A stretch of 64,000 bases of DNA. Source: Clonostachys chloroleuca. Lineage: Eukaryota; Ascomycota; Sordariomycetes; Hypocreales; Bionectriaceae. Positions 52,700-64,000 of this stretch are shown one piece after another; position 1 is the first letter of the stretch, and the number at the start of each line of letters is the position of its first letter. The notes under the pieces were generated by a model. It was given only the letters and a program-made list of their open reading frames with translations, was not told the origin of the DNA and ran no database searches. A program made the position numbers and the translations under genes. The stretch spans positions 13,144,001 to 13,208,000 of the forward strand of contig JBANAY010000003.1 in NCBI GenBank assembly GCA_037952775.1. Reading direction: 5' to 3'.

Positions 52700-55620
52700 G
52701 TACAATTTGGCCAATCATGTCAGCATATTCTTCGCATTCTTTTCTGGCTAGGGATTGGCGGGAGTTAAAACAAAGAGGATCGAACCGTTAGCATGCAGCC
52801 CCTGAGCAGCAGCTTATGATGTAGAGCTCCAACCTAAAATAGTCACTTCTTCCTATGCAATAACTTGTCCTGGCCAGAAATTAATCAGCCGTTATTGGAG
52901 ACTTGAAACGCCCTTAGCATTGCATATGCTGGGTGAAAGAATTCACAGCGGAATTTGAGGAGAGCATGCAGTCTCCTTGGATTAAAAGAAATTATTCTCT
53001 CCCCCATATCTAACTTTTTAAAGAGCTAGACACTATTTACCAGTCTAGCTCATGCATCAGCTTTTGATATTGCAATGGTGCCTCCACTATTTATTTAAGT
53101 TTTGCAAATATCTACAGCAAGCGGATCCTTTGCAATTTTTTAAAGATGTTGCAGAAGTATCGTGGGTTATTTAGGATCCATTGTTGCAATGCCTAGTTAG
53201 TGACAATGTAGTGAAACCACTAATTATATCCGCTTATATAAATGTAATTAAACACTCTGATGCGGCGGCCCGAAGACTTAATTTAGGGTTATTTTTAATA
53301 GCTTGAAGAACAAGAATAATATTACCTTCGTACGAAGATGAAGTCATTTTGTGTTATTGAGAAATTCGAAAAATAAATGAAGACAGTGAGTTAAGTAAAA
53401 AACACGCCGCTCGCTTGTGGATTACGTTATATATTAAGGGCTGGCGTAATAATATCTTCCTTATCGAGCTCTTAGAGTAATAAGAAGATTTGCCATTGGG
53501 CGAGCGCGACTAACACGGCCGCAATATAAGTGCCATTGAATTTCTTGAATGGGTGGATGCGTTGAACAGCTTTTTGTCGGAGACAGGCATTCGGTCAGCT
53601 GTTGAGTTTACTGTTGAAATGCTGATCGAATTGTATTGCCACAATTACACGGCGGCCGAGTTGATACACGCAAGAATCAGCGTAGCTGCGCTGGACGGTG
53701 AGGACGAGGAGCAAAAGCCACCATGGGTGCTAAGTGACTGGACATCGCGCCGATCGTAAAAAAAGGTTAGGTCGGACCTATTGAATGTTAGTATGGAGTA
53801 TAGAGTACCCCCTCAGAAGCATTTCCTGCTTGCTTGCATTATTAGCGTCCAAGGATTTTTAGGAGAAAACAAACCATGGATGCCTTGGACTTGGTCGTAC
53901 TTAGTTGTAGACGTGCTATTGTCATCCCCTCGCTGGACTCTTGGTTGCCATTATTTTGTTCATCTCCTTCGTTCTTGTTCCTTTCCTCCTCACAAAATGC
54001 AAGTTGAGGAGCTCGAGGTCCCGCAAGGTCCCATGCAGTGGCGGGACGTACAAACGGTCCCTGTTATGTTGCCTTTGACTATTTGCTATGCAACAATTTG
54101 CCATGTGACGATTTGCCATACAACGGTTTGCCATACAACGGTTTGGCTCACGACAGCTTCTAAAAAGGCCTTTTATTAGCGTGTAACTTTCTTAACTATA
54201 AACATTTTCTTAACATATTATTATCATTTTATAATAATTTTATTATTTATAACTAAATTAAAACAGCTTACAGTACTAGCGCGAAGTCTCATCCTAACCA
54301 TTGTACCGACCTGCAGGGGGCTAGCTTGCGTCCTATTAAGTAATGACATCTCCAAATAACTTTATGCCTTACCTAAATATTTCCACAGATGAAAGTCGCC
54401 TTTGTACGGCAGAAGTGAACGTCTGAGGCAAGTTCATATTGCCGCTGGCAAAGTGAATAAGAGAAAAGCAAGGATGAAATGGTCAAGGACACAGGCAAAG
54501 GGGAAAAATGCTAGCTAATGGCGAATGATTTGAAATTGAGATTTTGAAGAAGATTATCTTGATAACTTATATACAAATTAGGTGTTGGAATTTCCTTCAA
54601 GCTGGGTACTCTCTGACTTCGGTCATGTTCGTCCTCCGCTCTTGCTAACAGCTCTCTAGTCTGGTTATTGCAATAAGGCCGATCGGCCAAGTTGTTCGTT
54701 TTGTATTCTTGGCAAAGGCTTCCCGCGTGTTTGTAGTTTCACGACTGCCTCTGGACTAAACCTGGTTGGCCCACGTATAAACTCTTCTCAGGTGATGAAC
54801 CTTTTGTGGAGGCAGCGTTGCAAACCCGCGGGTTCGGACCGCTCTGGTCCCTTCATTCTCTTAGATATTTATTTATAATTATAAAGAACCATGGCCCTTT
54901 TCTGCTCGAATCCTTGACCCCCACAGGCACACGTCCGGATGCGTGGAGGTATGGTGAGGGTTGACATTTCCAGACATGCTTAACTCGGCATCTTGCTCGA
55001 TGCCGTGGCAACTGGTCCGAACACAGCGATGTTTAAGTAGAGTGACGATTTTTTTTCCTTAGTGAGTCAAGTACATTAATTACATGAGTGTTACGTATCG
55101 AGCATGTAAATCGCGATCTACATAATCAACGTCGACGCTGTGGAGACACAGCCCACCAAGACACAGCCTACTAACCCGCGGGTTCGTATCGGAATCCGAG
55201 TCTAGTGCAACCTGTGCTTGCAAGGCTACATGGCATGTTATGAGGATTGCAAAATGCATTCTTTCTGGCTTCCAAATCTACCGAGGTTTCAGATTAATCT
55301 CGTGAGTGGATAAACCCCCTCCCTTAAGAAAATTCGCCCTCTCGCACCTTGCGCCGCGTATTCGCAAATTTAGTGAAGCCCTTTCCGAGCACAACTACAG
55401 CAATTTCTATTTGCCACAATACATGATATTACTTGATGGGCCTCTTTGAATCATGCAAGTCATAATATTAATTGAAGATTGCCAGCTGTACTAAATTTGA
55501 TTGATAGTGTACTCTGCCTCTACTACAAACCCGTATCTTATTTGTTCTATAAACCGGTCACTGCCCTAATCATGAAGGTTTTTTTTTCTCTCAAAGATCC
55601 CTAGATTTATTGCTGCTAAG
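52700..55620. other. AT-rich decayed region, no gene assigned
   Basis: A frame at 53553-53759 (+) continues upstream in broken form with gene-like composition (ISAIEFLEWVDALNSFLSE), but the family is unknown and stops are frequent. A 15-bp minisatellite lies at 54082-54155. The palindromic string AACCCGCGGGTTCG occurs twice (about 54828 and 55173). Nothing else could be assigned. Confidence 0.45.
54082..54155. repeat. 15-bp minisatellite
   Basis: Four to five units related to TTTGCCATACAACGG in a row; the last two full units are identical. Confidence 0.8.
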
Positions 55621-55623
55621 TCC

Positions 55624-56100
55624 TTGTTTTCAGGCGTATCCGTTAGTACAAGATTCCGCAGAGATTATCTTGAGCTTTCTCCTCTCTATTTCAATGGCCC
55701 TGTCCGAGTTGAGCACCACACCGTTCCTGACAACCTTGACGGGTTCAAGATGAAGGCCAATCTCCGACTTCTAATTTTTGATGTATTCTCTGCTGCAACT
55801 AATGAAACATTGAACATTGTGTTTTTCAACTCCGGCGACTTATCACAGTATCCGCATCCCTTGCCGTACTAGTCTTTGGTACATTCACCAACGGAACTGA
55901 TTTCTACGATGAAGCTCTCGCCAATGACGGAGTTACTATTGAAGATGATGACTCTGGCATCTACGGTGATTGGAAAGGCATTGGGAACTTCAAGGGATCG
56001 AAGGCGAAGCCGAGCAATTTTAAATATCTGCTGGCGCGGCCACTCCATTATTACATTAAAATACGAATCATCGGAGAGATGGCAGTTCAAATAAGCCAAT
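55624..56100 (+). other. Unidentified coding-like fragment
   Basis: The frame 55624-55872 (FNGPVRVEHHTVPDNLDGFK...) and another at 55866-56100 (LVFGTFTNGTDFYDEALANDG, ending VQISQ) read like two pieces of one protein joined by an intron or a frameshift. I could not find a junction that keeps frame and do not recognise the family. Confidence 0.3.
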
Positions 56101-56589
56101 AATCTCCGAGACCATCCCTATCTAAACCAGAATCTAGCTTCTAATACTTTACAAGAACTAAAAAATAAGGCAGGAAGATCAAGGCGCAAGGATGAGCCTG
56201 GGCGATATCAGCAATAATAGGGTCTGGTAAAGCATAAGCTACGATTATCACTAATCCCACCTCAGGCTGAGATCCTGCGTGTGCGATCAGAAAAGTAGCC
56301 TTTCCTAGCTATTTTATTATCTTATAGTAGTCGTCTTGCTTATCTATGAAAGCGTTCTGTTGCAGAAAGGATTTGGCGGCTTGGATCGCCACAAATATGC
56401 TTGTGGGTAAACATGAATTCCACATTACTGGATACCTAAGTTATACAGTGAGTTAGAGGGTGGCCGGCAGCATAAGGTGAATAGGGAGGATAGAAAAATC
56501 TTACTTACACTAGGGTCATTATGATCAATAATCGAAACCCCATAAAGCAATGACTTTAGATTTACTCGTACTTTTGCTTGATATGGTTG

Positions 56590-56800
56590 TAGAAGAATCC
56601 CAGAGAACTCTGTATTTCCAGTTATGATAAACAGTAACACCCCTATGGTACCGGACTACTAGAACACTAACGTGCAGATTTATAGAGACAACATTTACTT
56701 ATCGATCTGACAACTTGTCTTTTCCTTTAGCGCCCTCTTGATAAGCATCTAAGCGATCTCTAGATGCCCTCTTTCTGAAGCAGCCTGAAGAGCATTGCTG
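56590..56800 (-). pseudogene. Duplicated 3' end of the ankyrin NLR
   Basis: Matches 14640-14960: the non-coding tail (GGACTACT.GAACACTAAC.TGCA) and part of two ankyrin units (GCGATCTCTAGATGCCCT, TGAAGCAGCCTGAAGAGCATT). About 200 bp, diverged, no open frame. It lies next to the DUF3176 gene. Confidence 0.75.
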
Positions 56801-56873
56801 TATATTTCAGAGTAGTACTCAATACTATTTGTTTTCAATAGATATACTAACAAGCAAAACGCTAAGCAACACT

Positions 56874-59111
56874 CTATTGAAGATATAATTTCCATCCTCC
56901 GTTTCCTTTAATGAGTTCTGCAGTTGTGTTACTATCAATTTGCGTGTTGATCCCAGCAGACTTAATGACTTGTCCTCTATCGTCTGTTGGAGGCGCATCG
57001 TAATGCTGGGTATCTTGGAGAGCAAACAACTCTGCCATATTCGAACTTTTAACAATATCTATACCTAATCTTGCCGTCTGATAGATCACCACAGGCAAAA
57101 ATATAATAGTAAACCCGATTTGGATGGCCAGTAGAAAAAGCCACTGCCACCGAACGACGATATGATTTTCTTGCACAAACGCCTGTCCATAAACAGCCCT
57201 ATCTCCGTTAGTGTTTCGTAAACTTTGATACCGAATGAGTTAGCTGATACTCTTTTACATTTATATCTACCTCAAGAACTTTCGGTTTGGGACTTACTAG
57301 GCCGTCATTGCATCAGCAATAGACCCCATCATTTTCTCAAAGTTGTTCCATGTAGCTTTGTCGATGTCCTCTTCTGAATACCGATTATCAGGTCTAATGT
57401 CGCCCTTCTCCCTGTTGCCTCGTTGCCTTCGATATGCATCCTCAACCCCATTGTATAAGTTGACAACAAACTGATAGCTAAAAGTAAGCTGAGCGTTTCC
57501 GTTGACAACGGCCTCTCCATAGCCGTTGAAGGCGGCCGTGTACCTTGAAACCAAGTTCCAGTACTCCGGCGTGGCGGTGAAGTTAAACAATTCGGTTCCA
57601 TCCTCATTCCTCATGGCTGCCCAGTGACTTTGAAGCGTGACATTGTGAGATTTGAAAACTTCCTGGACTTGAGTGGTGGTAGAGGATAGACTTAAGGTCT
57701 GTGTGCCATTCTCGACCTTAAGACTATACGTCTTGACGCAAAAATGGAGCAGAATCTCAATTGCTCTGTAGCTACTGCTACCACCGGCTCGACGATTATT
57801 GTAGATCATGAAGAGCTTCACGATCGTGGCGAGTGGAAGGTCGGGATTGTCCCAATCCGCTACGTGTGTTCGGTTCAGGGGCCAGTTGTCCTCATCTTTC
57901 GTACTCGTCATGACCCAAGCTGACGTTATGTTTAGGACTTCGACCGTGTCGATGGAGTGCATAAGCATTGCTGCTTCATGTGGAATTGGTTCAGGCGCAT
58001 GCCCTGGTAGCCTCACAGTTTGGTACCCTCTTGCTGATGTAGGGACGTCGAGATGATTGGTAATGTTTTGCATGCTTGCACATACTGCCAAGGTACTAAA
58101 TTCTGGCCAACTGCATTTGGCGGTCTTGCATTGCACGGTTGGCAGGGGCCATGGCTCATGAATAGACTGGAAAACGGCTTGGAACGAGGTGTGAGAAAGC
58201 CCATCTATAAATTCTTCTAAGAGGAAAATAAATCATATTAGACAAGTCCAATGATGCCTGGGCTAGTGCTAATAACTTTCTTACCAATCGTGACACCATC
58301 CTTGAGCCTTGGTGGGAAGGATTGGGCAAAAGGGGCAGATGGTACTTCGGTATGCTTCAAGACGGACCTCGATTCATAGGTAATAGTGGATTGCGTCAAG
58401 AACGAAGTAATCAGACCTGAAACAAGGATGAAGGATGCGAGAATAGCAAGTGACATAAAGCTTTTAGATAGTTAATATTAACGTAATAAGGAGGGAGCTC
58501 TTATTCACATACCGTCCACGCATTTTTGGTATAAGGATAAGAGAGCCCCATGGGCCACGGCTCGCTTGGTCAAAGATATACAGATCCCTGAGCGGCCGTC
58601 TACGCAGAGCTAGCCAGTTCCATTTTAGCTGCGAGAGGCCCTCAGTGATGGGAATGACTGTAAATGCGCGACTGATGGTAGCAAGAATCGCGATTACTGT
58701 GTTGAGGGTGAGGCCCATGGGCCATGTTGGCATAGGTCGTCCATCATAGACAGTGAGGATGATGATAAGGGTAAGGAACAGCAAGACCGCAAGAAAGCTC
58801 CAAATTATCTCTCCAGCCCAAGCTTTCAGGTGCCAAAACACACCGCGCCTGATTACGTCGGCTTCTCGGATTATAGTTCCGGGCTGGCCGACGCTGGTCC
58901 AACCCAAGGAGCCCTCTCTATAATGGAACCTAAAATGTTTTAAAGTCGGTTCTGGTGCGGAAGTAGGAGGAATACTGTAACTTCTTGTTTGAGACGCGCG
59001 ATCGGAGGATTTAGAGTGTAGATTTTGCAATGGGAATACTGCTGGAAGACCTTCATTTAGTAATAAATTATCCTCAAGCTCGCTGTGTGGGCACCGGTTT
59101 GACCCCAACAT
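56874..59111 (-). CDS. DUF3176-family membrane protein
   Basis: Exons 59111-58513, 58460-58285, 58216-57298 and 57222-56874; the three introns are GT..AG and 52-75 bp, and all phases agree, giving 680 residues. Residues ~90-190 carry the family core: WAGEIIWSFLAVLLF (TM1), WPMGLTLNTVIAILATISRA (TM2), EGLSQLKWNW and FDQASRGPWGSL. A third TM follows in exon 2 (SLAILASFILVSGLITSFL). The large middle part has several N-glycosylation sequons (NIT, NRT, NGT, NVT, NFT) and Cys residues, as expected of an extracytosolic domain. A last TM (LFLLAIQIGFTIIFLPVVIY) precedes a polar C-terminus. The function of the family is unknown. The gene appears intact. Confidence 0.9.
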
Positions 59112-59159
59112 GGTCGACTGTCAGTACAATTTATGGGCAAATCTTGTAAGAATTAGGTT

Positions 59160-62100
59160 TACCTTCCTACAGCAGGTAACATGGAAAAAGGAGATTAAGA
59201 ACAAGAGTGCAGAATTAAGGTGGATGCTAGTGTCCAGACAGCCGACATATATAGTGCACTAGCCTGCTTTTTGCGGCAAGTCTTGTAGCGCGCTCTTTCC
59301 CCAGTTTAATTCATCCTTGGGTTTCCAAGTAAAACATAGCCCATGAAAGTTCTTGACACCAAAACGGTATCGCGTGCGTTCCACACTCCAATGATCCAAT
59401 TCAAACCCTCGGTTTTCGGCGGGGATAATGTGCAGAAAACAACGGGCTGGCGAAATCTCATAATGCGGATTGTAGTTGGAGAAGATGGGCGAACTCCTTG
59501 AATGGCGATCGTAGACCATAATGCAACGTAGGCCACTCAATATCGCACATCTCTAGTTTGGCGGCTCGGGGTCACCGCTAGGACTTTCTGCTCATAGGTG
59601 AGTCCTAGAGAAAATTCAACTGCATAAGCGGAATTTAAAGGGGTTTTCGCAGCCTATGCGAGAACAGGCTGCCTTTTCATTGGTTCAATTTACGAGGTGA
59701 GATGTTTGCTCATGGTTCTACGCTAACGGATATTGCACCGGGGGAGATACGAGACAAAGTGACACGAGCTAAAACCGGCATGACTGGCTTCTTCCGAGAT
59801 ATCCACACAAGCGTATTAGCACGGGGTTCGATCGTCCATGCCAGTGGTCTATCACTGTCGGGATTGCATACGGCGGACTGCAGTATCGTATCACATACTG
59901 ATCAACATACTTTTTCGGCCAACCTCTGGCAGCGGCAATCCCACGTGTTTGCAGTACTGTACTTGCTTCCCTATACTAGCAACCGAATTCTGCACAGATA
60001 GCTTTAGCAGAACAACGGGAATCCGAGCGGGATGCCAAGGGAGAAGAGACCAAATACCAAACGGTACAGCTTGAACGTCAGAGTTCATTCTTACAGCTGC
60101 CAGCGCTTGATAATGGCACCCGCTGCCCACAGCGGCTCCGCCCATGAGCCGCTACGGCCCCCGCCTGCCCCCGTCATAAACATCAGGCTGTGAGCTTTAA
60201 TGAAAAAAAATAAACAGCCTAGCTTAGGTAAAGGAAGCGGCCTTCACCGCGTACACGTGACATACCCGTGGCGGATTTGGGGTCGATAAGGCTCAACAGG
60301 AAGCTTCAGAGGGGAAAGGGCTTAAGATAGATAGCATCTAGAGGAATAAACAATAATAATATAAATATTATTGGGTTGGGATTTCTTAATTATAGTTTGA
60401 AATCAAAATAGATTACTGACTTATTAATTAATTATTTTGCTTTGTATTTGTTTTGTTGTTACGAATTCACATACGCCACACGATCACGTGGCATACTCTA
60501 CTATGTTTCACCAATCAAGGACGGATCATTAAGGATAACCACTGAGCCTCAGTGATCCCCACGTATATATACCCACTCATTTCATTAGTTAAAACACCCC
60601 TTTAGATAGTTATCAGTAACAGTTACTACCGCGTCATTAAAACTAGTTCCTTAGTGCTCACACGTTAGCTGTGACTCGCACAGCGAGACCGACACCCTGA
60701 TCGTTCTTCTCGGAAAAATCCCTACAATCGCCACTTACCCTAGACCTATATCTCTACTACTTTATGTTTGCTAAGAACGCGAAGGCCGCCTTGGTTGCCT
60801 GGCGGTGTCGGTTAGCCTCAATAGTGATACTGGCATTGAGAGCGATAGTTGGAATTTGGTTAGATCTGGTTTGTGTGAAAGTTATACTGAAGGATCTAAA
60901 GCCTGATCTATTCCATTTTGGGAAATATGGTAATAACTACTAAGCAGTATTACAGTTATCTGTACAGACGGAGCCTCGTAACTGTGATAATCCACTATAG
61001 CTTTAATATAACACATAGTAGTCGGACTCTTATTTTCTAATAAAGGAATAAGCCTAGTCTATATAGTTACTATTAACACGTTAAGCGCATAATATCACCA
61101 GCGTCCAGGCACTCCTTTAATGATGTTAGTCATTTTGTCTTTTCTCTTCTGATAACTTCATAAGCTAAGGAGACTACGTAATTTTCCAATTGATCTCGAT
61201 ACGATGGGAATGATTCTGAACGAATTCGGCGAGCTGCTCCTATTTCATGGTACTAACTTGGATGATGCCGGGGTTTTAGTGATTGAAACATGGCAATGAT
61301 AGACAAGTAGCTATTATTACGCACGACTCTGGTTGGAGGGCATGTTAGTAATACTAACGACTTTTACATGTGAATTATTACAGAGAATTGACCCCCCAGG
61401 ATTTATTCATTATTCGTAGTATCTCTGCTAGGTATTTAGTCGTGAGTAATATGTTTTAAGACGATAGTTTACAAAAAATGAATTAGATTCCTGTAAGCGT
61501 ATACTATGCTTAAATCGCCGTTCTGATTATTAGATTATCAGGTCAAAGCAAAACCCTTTACAGCTGACCAACGACTTTGGGAAGCGGAATCCCTTAAACC
61601 ACCCCTCGCTTGTTCTATACTTCCCAACCTTACATACACAGGCCACTCTAAAATCTTTGAAATATCTTGCTTTCAATGGGTCTCAAACCTGCAGAGCTTT
61701 TGTGGCAACACAAAAGGCTGTCCGAGACTGCTTGCTCTCATTGGCCGGTTTTACGAGGTCAGTCATACTACGTGGCCTTGCTCGTGCCCCACCTATCCCT
61801 GGTCTTAACTAAGCCCTAGGGCATTATTAATATGAAGAGAATGCATGAAGCAGGTCCGATGGGCGCGAGGTCTGACAGGTCCACCTATACTAATGACCTA
61901 AATCTGTGCCGAGATCTCAAGTTTAGCGTCCCTTCTCTGTCTAGCTTGGCTGCTTCAATGCTTACGCGTACATAATAATCCCTCAATTATCCTCACCTCA
62001 CATTAACCGCTTTGCGAAGAGACTCCGCGACTGGCCTCTCGCGATCCCTCATTAAGGAAGACCTTGGAATGAGTATGAAATTATATCCTGGCATATGTCC

Positions 62101-62571
62101 CTCTAACAGATCCCATAGCTATATTCTGTATATGCGTTCCTTCCAAGTTAGGACTAAGTCGCTGTTGCAAGCCCGGTAGGTTTTTTAGAATTGACTGAGC
62201 GGCCTTACTTTTGTATACGAGGCTTTCATCACTTTCATTGGTCCAAGGTGCGAGCTGATTAAATGAGAAGGCTATAGAGGTATTGTTTTATGTTTAAACA
62301 GGACTAAAATATCACTTGCTTATCTCCCTACCTTTCGATTCTTATTACCTATACTTTTATATTAGGAAGGAGTACCTATATTTAGATCTCTACCTAGGAG
62401 GAGACTAGAGATGAAAATATATAAAGCTGTATTCTCCCCTTAAATTCAGCAGTATTAAAACCCCATTTTCTACTAACTACTTTCTTCCAACTCCTTCTTA
62501 TTTGATCTTTCTCTACCTTATTCCTTTGTCTTAAATCACAAAAACACTAACTTCACCTTCAATTCTTCAAA
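59160..62571. other. Long intergenic region, no gene recognised
   Basis: Short frames at 59259-59540 (-) and 59702-60001 (+) have no recognisable domain. The rest is AT-rich with many stops in all frames. The last ~200 bp, with pyrimidine-rich runs (CTACTAACTACTTTCTTCC) and CAAAAACACTAACTTCACC before the ATG, look like the promoter and 5' UTR of the small secreted protein. Confidence 0.45.
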
Positions 62572-62949
62572 ATGCGCATCACCGCCATCATCTCTATCTT
62601 CGCCCTCTCCACCGTTGCTGCTGCGCAGCACGTCGAACTTGGGGAGCGTGAGCTTGAAGAGACACGCGAGTTCGCCCGTCGTGATGCTGTTGCCGATGCC
62701 TATGCCGATGCGTACGCTTCTTACTACAAGCGTGCCACCGTCCTCCAGGCCCGTGCTGGTTGCGTAAGTTGACTCTTAGCTCAAACCGTATTCATAAATT
62801 ACGCTAAAACATCCTTCGAAATATAGACTGGTGCTCGTGGTATCTGTGTTAATGGCGTCTGCAAGGTTAACAATGTCGGTGGTGGGCTTCCTGGAACCAT
62901 GAGCTGTGGTGCTTGCAAGGGCAAAAATGCCGTCTGCTACGGCAAGTAA
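62572..62949 (+). CDS. Small secreted cysteine-rich protein with Kex2-type propeptide
   Basis: Exons 62572-62763 and 62827-62949, intron GTAAGT..ATATAG, phase 0; 104 residues. A signal peptide (MRITAIISIFALSTVAAA, cleavage likely near AAAQ) is followed by an acidic pro-region. Dibasic sites are RR at 37-38 and KR at 53-54. The predicted mature peptide of ~50 residues has six cysteines spaced C-x6-C-x4-C-x14-C-x2-C-x6-C and is Gly/Lys-rich. This is the layout of small secreted fungal peptides, such as antimicrobial or effector-like ones; no specific family was recognised, and activity is unknown. An A-in-CAAAATG context and a CT-rich leader suit strong expression. It lies alone in an AT-rich region near a fragment of a zinc-cluster regulator on the opposite strand. 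Confidence 0.8.
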
Positions 62950-63117
62950 ACACTTCTTAATTAGTGCTGGGCTTGCGTGGTTAGCGCCACTGTCTTGTTT
63001 AGCTCTAATACGTGTTTTTTGTACTCTGTGTTACTATCTTCCAGGTCTACTAGCTAGAAACCAGGAACAGCTTTCAATAAACCTTGGAATTCTAAAGTTT
63101 AATATTACTGCTCTCCT

Positions 63118-63240
63118 CAGCGCTGCCGTCAAGTCAAGTTGACTTGAGTAAGTTTGGGCTTACTGGCACTCAAGCAAGTCAAGTTGAGGGGTCTGTCAAG
63201 CTAAGAAGTCAAGTAGGACCCCCAATAACTTGACCTACTT
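63118..63240. repeat. Cluster of TCAAGT-type repeats in both orientations
   Basis: GTCAAGTCAAGTTGACTTGAG (an imperfect palindrome, described here by its two halves GTCAAGTCAAG and TTGACTTGAG) near 63128-63149. It is followed by AAGCAAGTCAAGTTGAGG, AGAAGTCAAGTAGG and AACTTGACCTACTT. Such clusters are seen at ends of fungal DNA transposons; none could be named. Confidence 0.5.
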
Positions 63241-63499
63241 AAGCCATCAGATGATTTTTAGCGTTTTTTTTTTGTATTTTGCTATATTTTCTACTCTCGA
63301 TCCAAAATGATGCCGAAAAAGTGGCCTTTTTACGTCATGATCATCATTTTTTGGTGTTTTACTTCGGCTTACACGAGCCGGCTTCGCGTTGTTTGAGGCA
63401 GTGCCACGCCACCCAGTAGTGCTTGCCGAGGGTCCGGCAAGGAGGAGCTATGAATAAAGTGAACACGAGCTTCAGAGTAGCGGAGAAGGATTTAACGAA

Positions 63500-63747
63500 C
63501 TATTTGTCATCTTCTGATAGCATATTTTCTGTAAAGTGAGAGTATATACACTCTACGCCCTGGCGTGAACAGTTGTTGCACGGTAGCACACGGTTGCACT
63601 ACGAAGGAAGCAACCCATTAGTTTTCGCTAGCATCATCAGACGACATACTGTCTGAGTGGAGCAAAACAAACTTTCTTCTTTCGGCGATGACACCTGGTA
63701 CAGGAGAGTCCCGCTCGATGCCTTTTCAAGATAGGATCCGTCGCCAT
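63500..63747 (-). CDS. Zn(II)2Cys6 DNA-binding domain, minimal open frame (57 aa)
   Basis: Exons 63747-63673 and 63598-63500; the intron (GTTTGT..TTCGTAG) is placed because it restores the perfect zinc-cluster pattern CTRCHRRKKK-CNRVLPCNNC...C, that is C-x2-C-x6-C-x5-C-x2-C-x6-C. Unspliced, the frame has a misplaced Cys and then a stop. After the sixth Cys only 15 residues follow before TAG at 63502-63500, so the linker, dimerisation and middle-homology regions of a normal 500-900-residue regulator are absent. Either the gene is truncated, or another intron hides the stop and the rest has been lost. It could be a relic next to the secreted-protein gene. Confidence 0.65.
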
Positions 63748-64000
63748 ACTGCAGAGGCTTGAAAACAAGTAGGCAAAGGAAACCGACTGTTGAGCACAAA
63801 AAGTTTCCATAAGGCGTACGATGGTTAAATTAGACTGACCCACGGTCAGCAGACCCAAAACACGCCAATGAACCCTGGTCAGTGTCAGCGATAAGTGGGG
63901 ACGGGGTAAGATGATATACGCCCAGGGCTGAAATAATGGGCAACGGGACCACTCACTGCTTTGCGCCAATCATGGACAATTTATTATTAGATGACTAGCT

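Noticed and set aside
53781..54179. 132-aa frame on +
   Set aside because: Its end is the translation of the 15-bp minisatellite and the rest has no recognisable domain.

Overview
The window looks like a chromosome segment of a filamentous ascomycete, most likely a Eurotiales mould (Aspergillus or Penicillium type). The support is short GT..AG introns of about 50-100 bp, a Rab11-type GTPase, a class III-like chitin synthase ending in LMCCFARR, a DUF3176 membrane protein, and fungal-type NLR, F-box/ankyrin and restriction-endonuclease/kinase genes. Host genes are few. Most of the window is transposable elements, broken copies of repeat-rich immunity-type genes, and RIP-like decay, meaning C-to-T changes that create stop codons. 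No tRNA, rRNA or CRISPR array could be supported.

Layout. At 1-384 lies the end of a sulfotransferase-like gene, then a pogo/Fot1 remnant (1420-1740). From 2111 to about 13.8 kb is a large Helitron (A). Its left end was hit by a Mutator-like element (MULE 1, 2180-4851, 8-bp target duplication). The Helitron encodes a Rep/helicase on + (6402-13510, two frameshifts) and a divergent auxiliary gene on -, cut down by an internal deletion. A second copy of the Helitron end lies at 13.86-14.15 kb. Next come a PNP-NACHT-ankyrin NLR pseudogene (14746-17925, -), an intact five-exon Rab11 gene (18691-19609, -), a head-to-head inverted pair of degenerate copies of an unknown family (20.2-22.2 kb), a TPR/ankyrin gene (22269-23126), the chitin synthase (25513-28378, -, one frameshift) and an F-box/ankyrin pseudogene (29540-30586).

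From 32.2 to 39.4 kb an exact 26-bp inverted repeat bounds two paralogous units of a coiled-coil / PD-(D/E)XK nuclease / protein kinase gene (Crinkler-like effector architecture). One unit is internally deleted and the other is nearly complete but split by a frameshift. A third antisense fragment lies just outside. A truncated BTB-type gene (41105-41764) abuts a second, well preserved MULE (41765-44676). On its other side that MULE abuts the truncated inverted Helitron B (44677-52655), which keeps the full-length auxiliary gene. The right part holds mostly decayed AT-rich DNA, a complete four-exon DUF3176 gene (56874-59111, -), a small secreted cysteine-rich protein with Kex2-type sites (62572-62949, +) and a minimal Zn(II)2Cys6 gene fragment (63500-63747, -).

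The main unifying observation is a 14-bp core, CCTTGAGGAACGAA. It occurs nine times exactly, in both orientations. It sits at Helitron ends, at the ends of the nuclease/kinase block and as solo copies. This suggests that the effector-like genes and the Helitrons share end sequences, so the nuclease/kinase genes may be transposon cargo.
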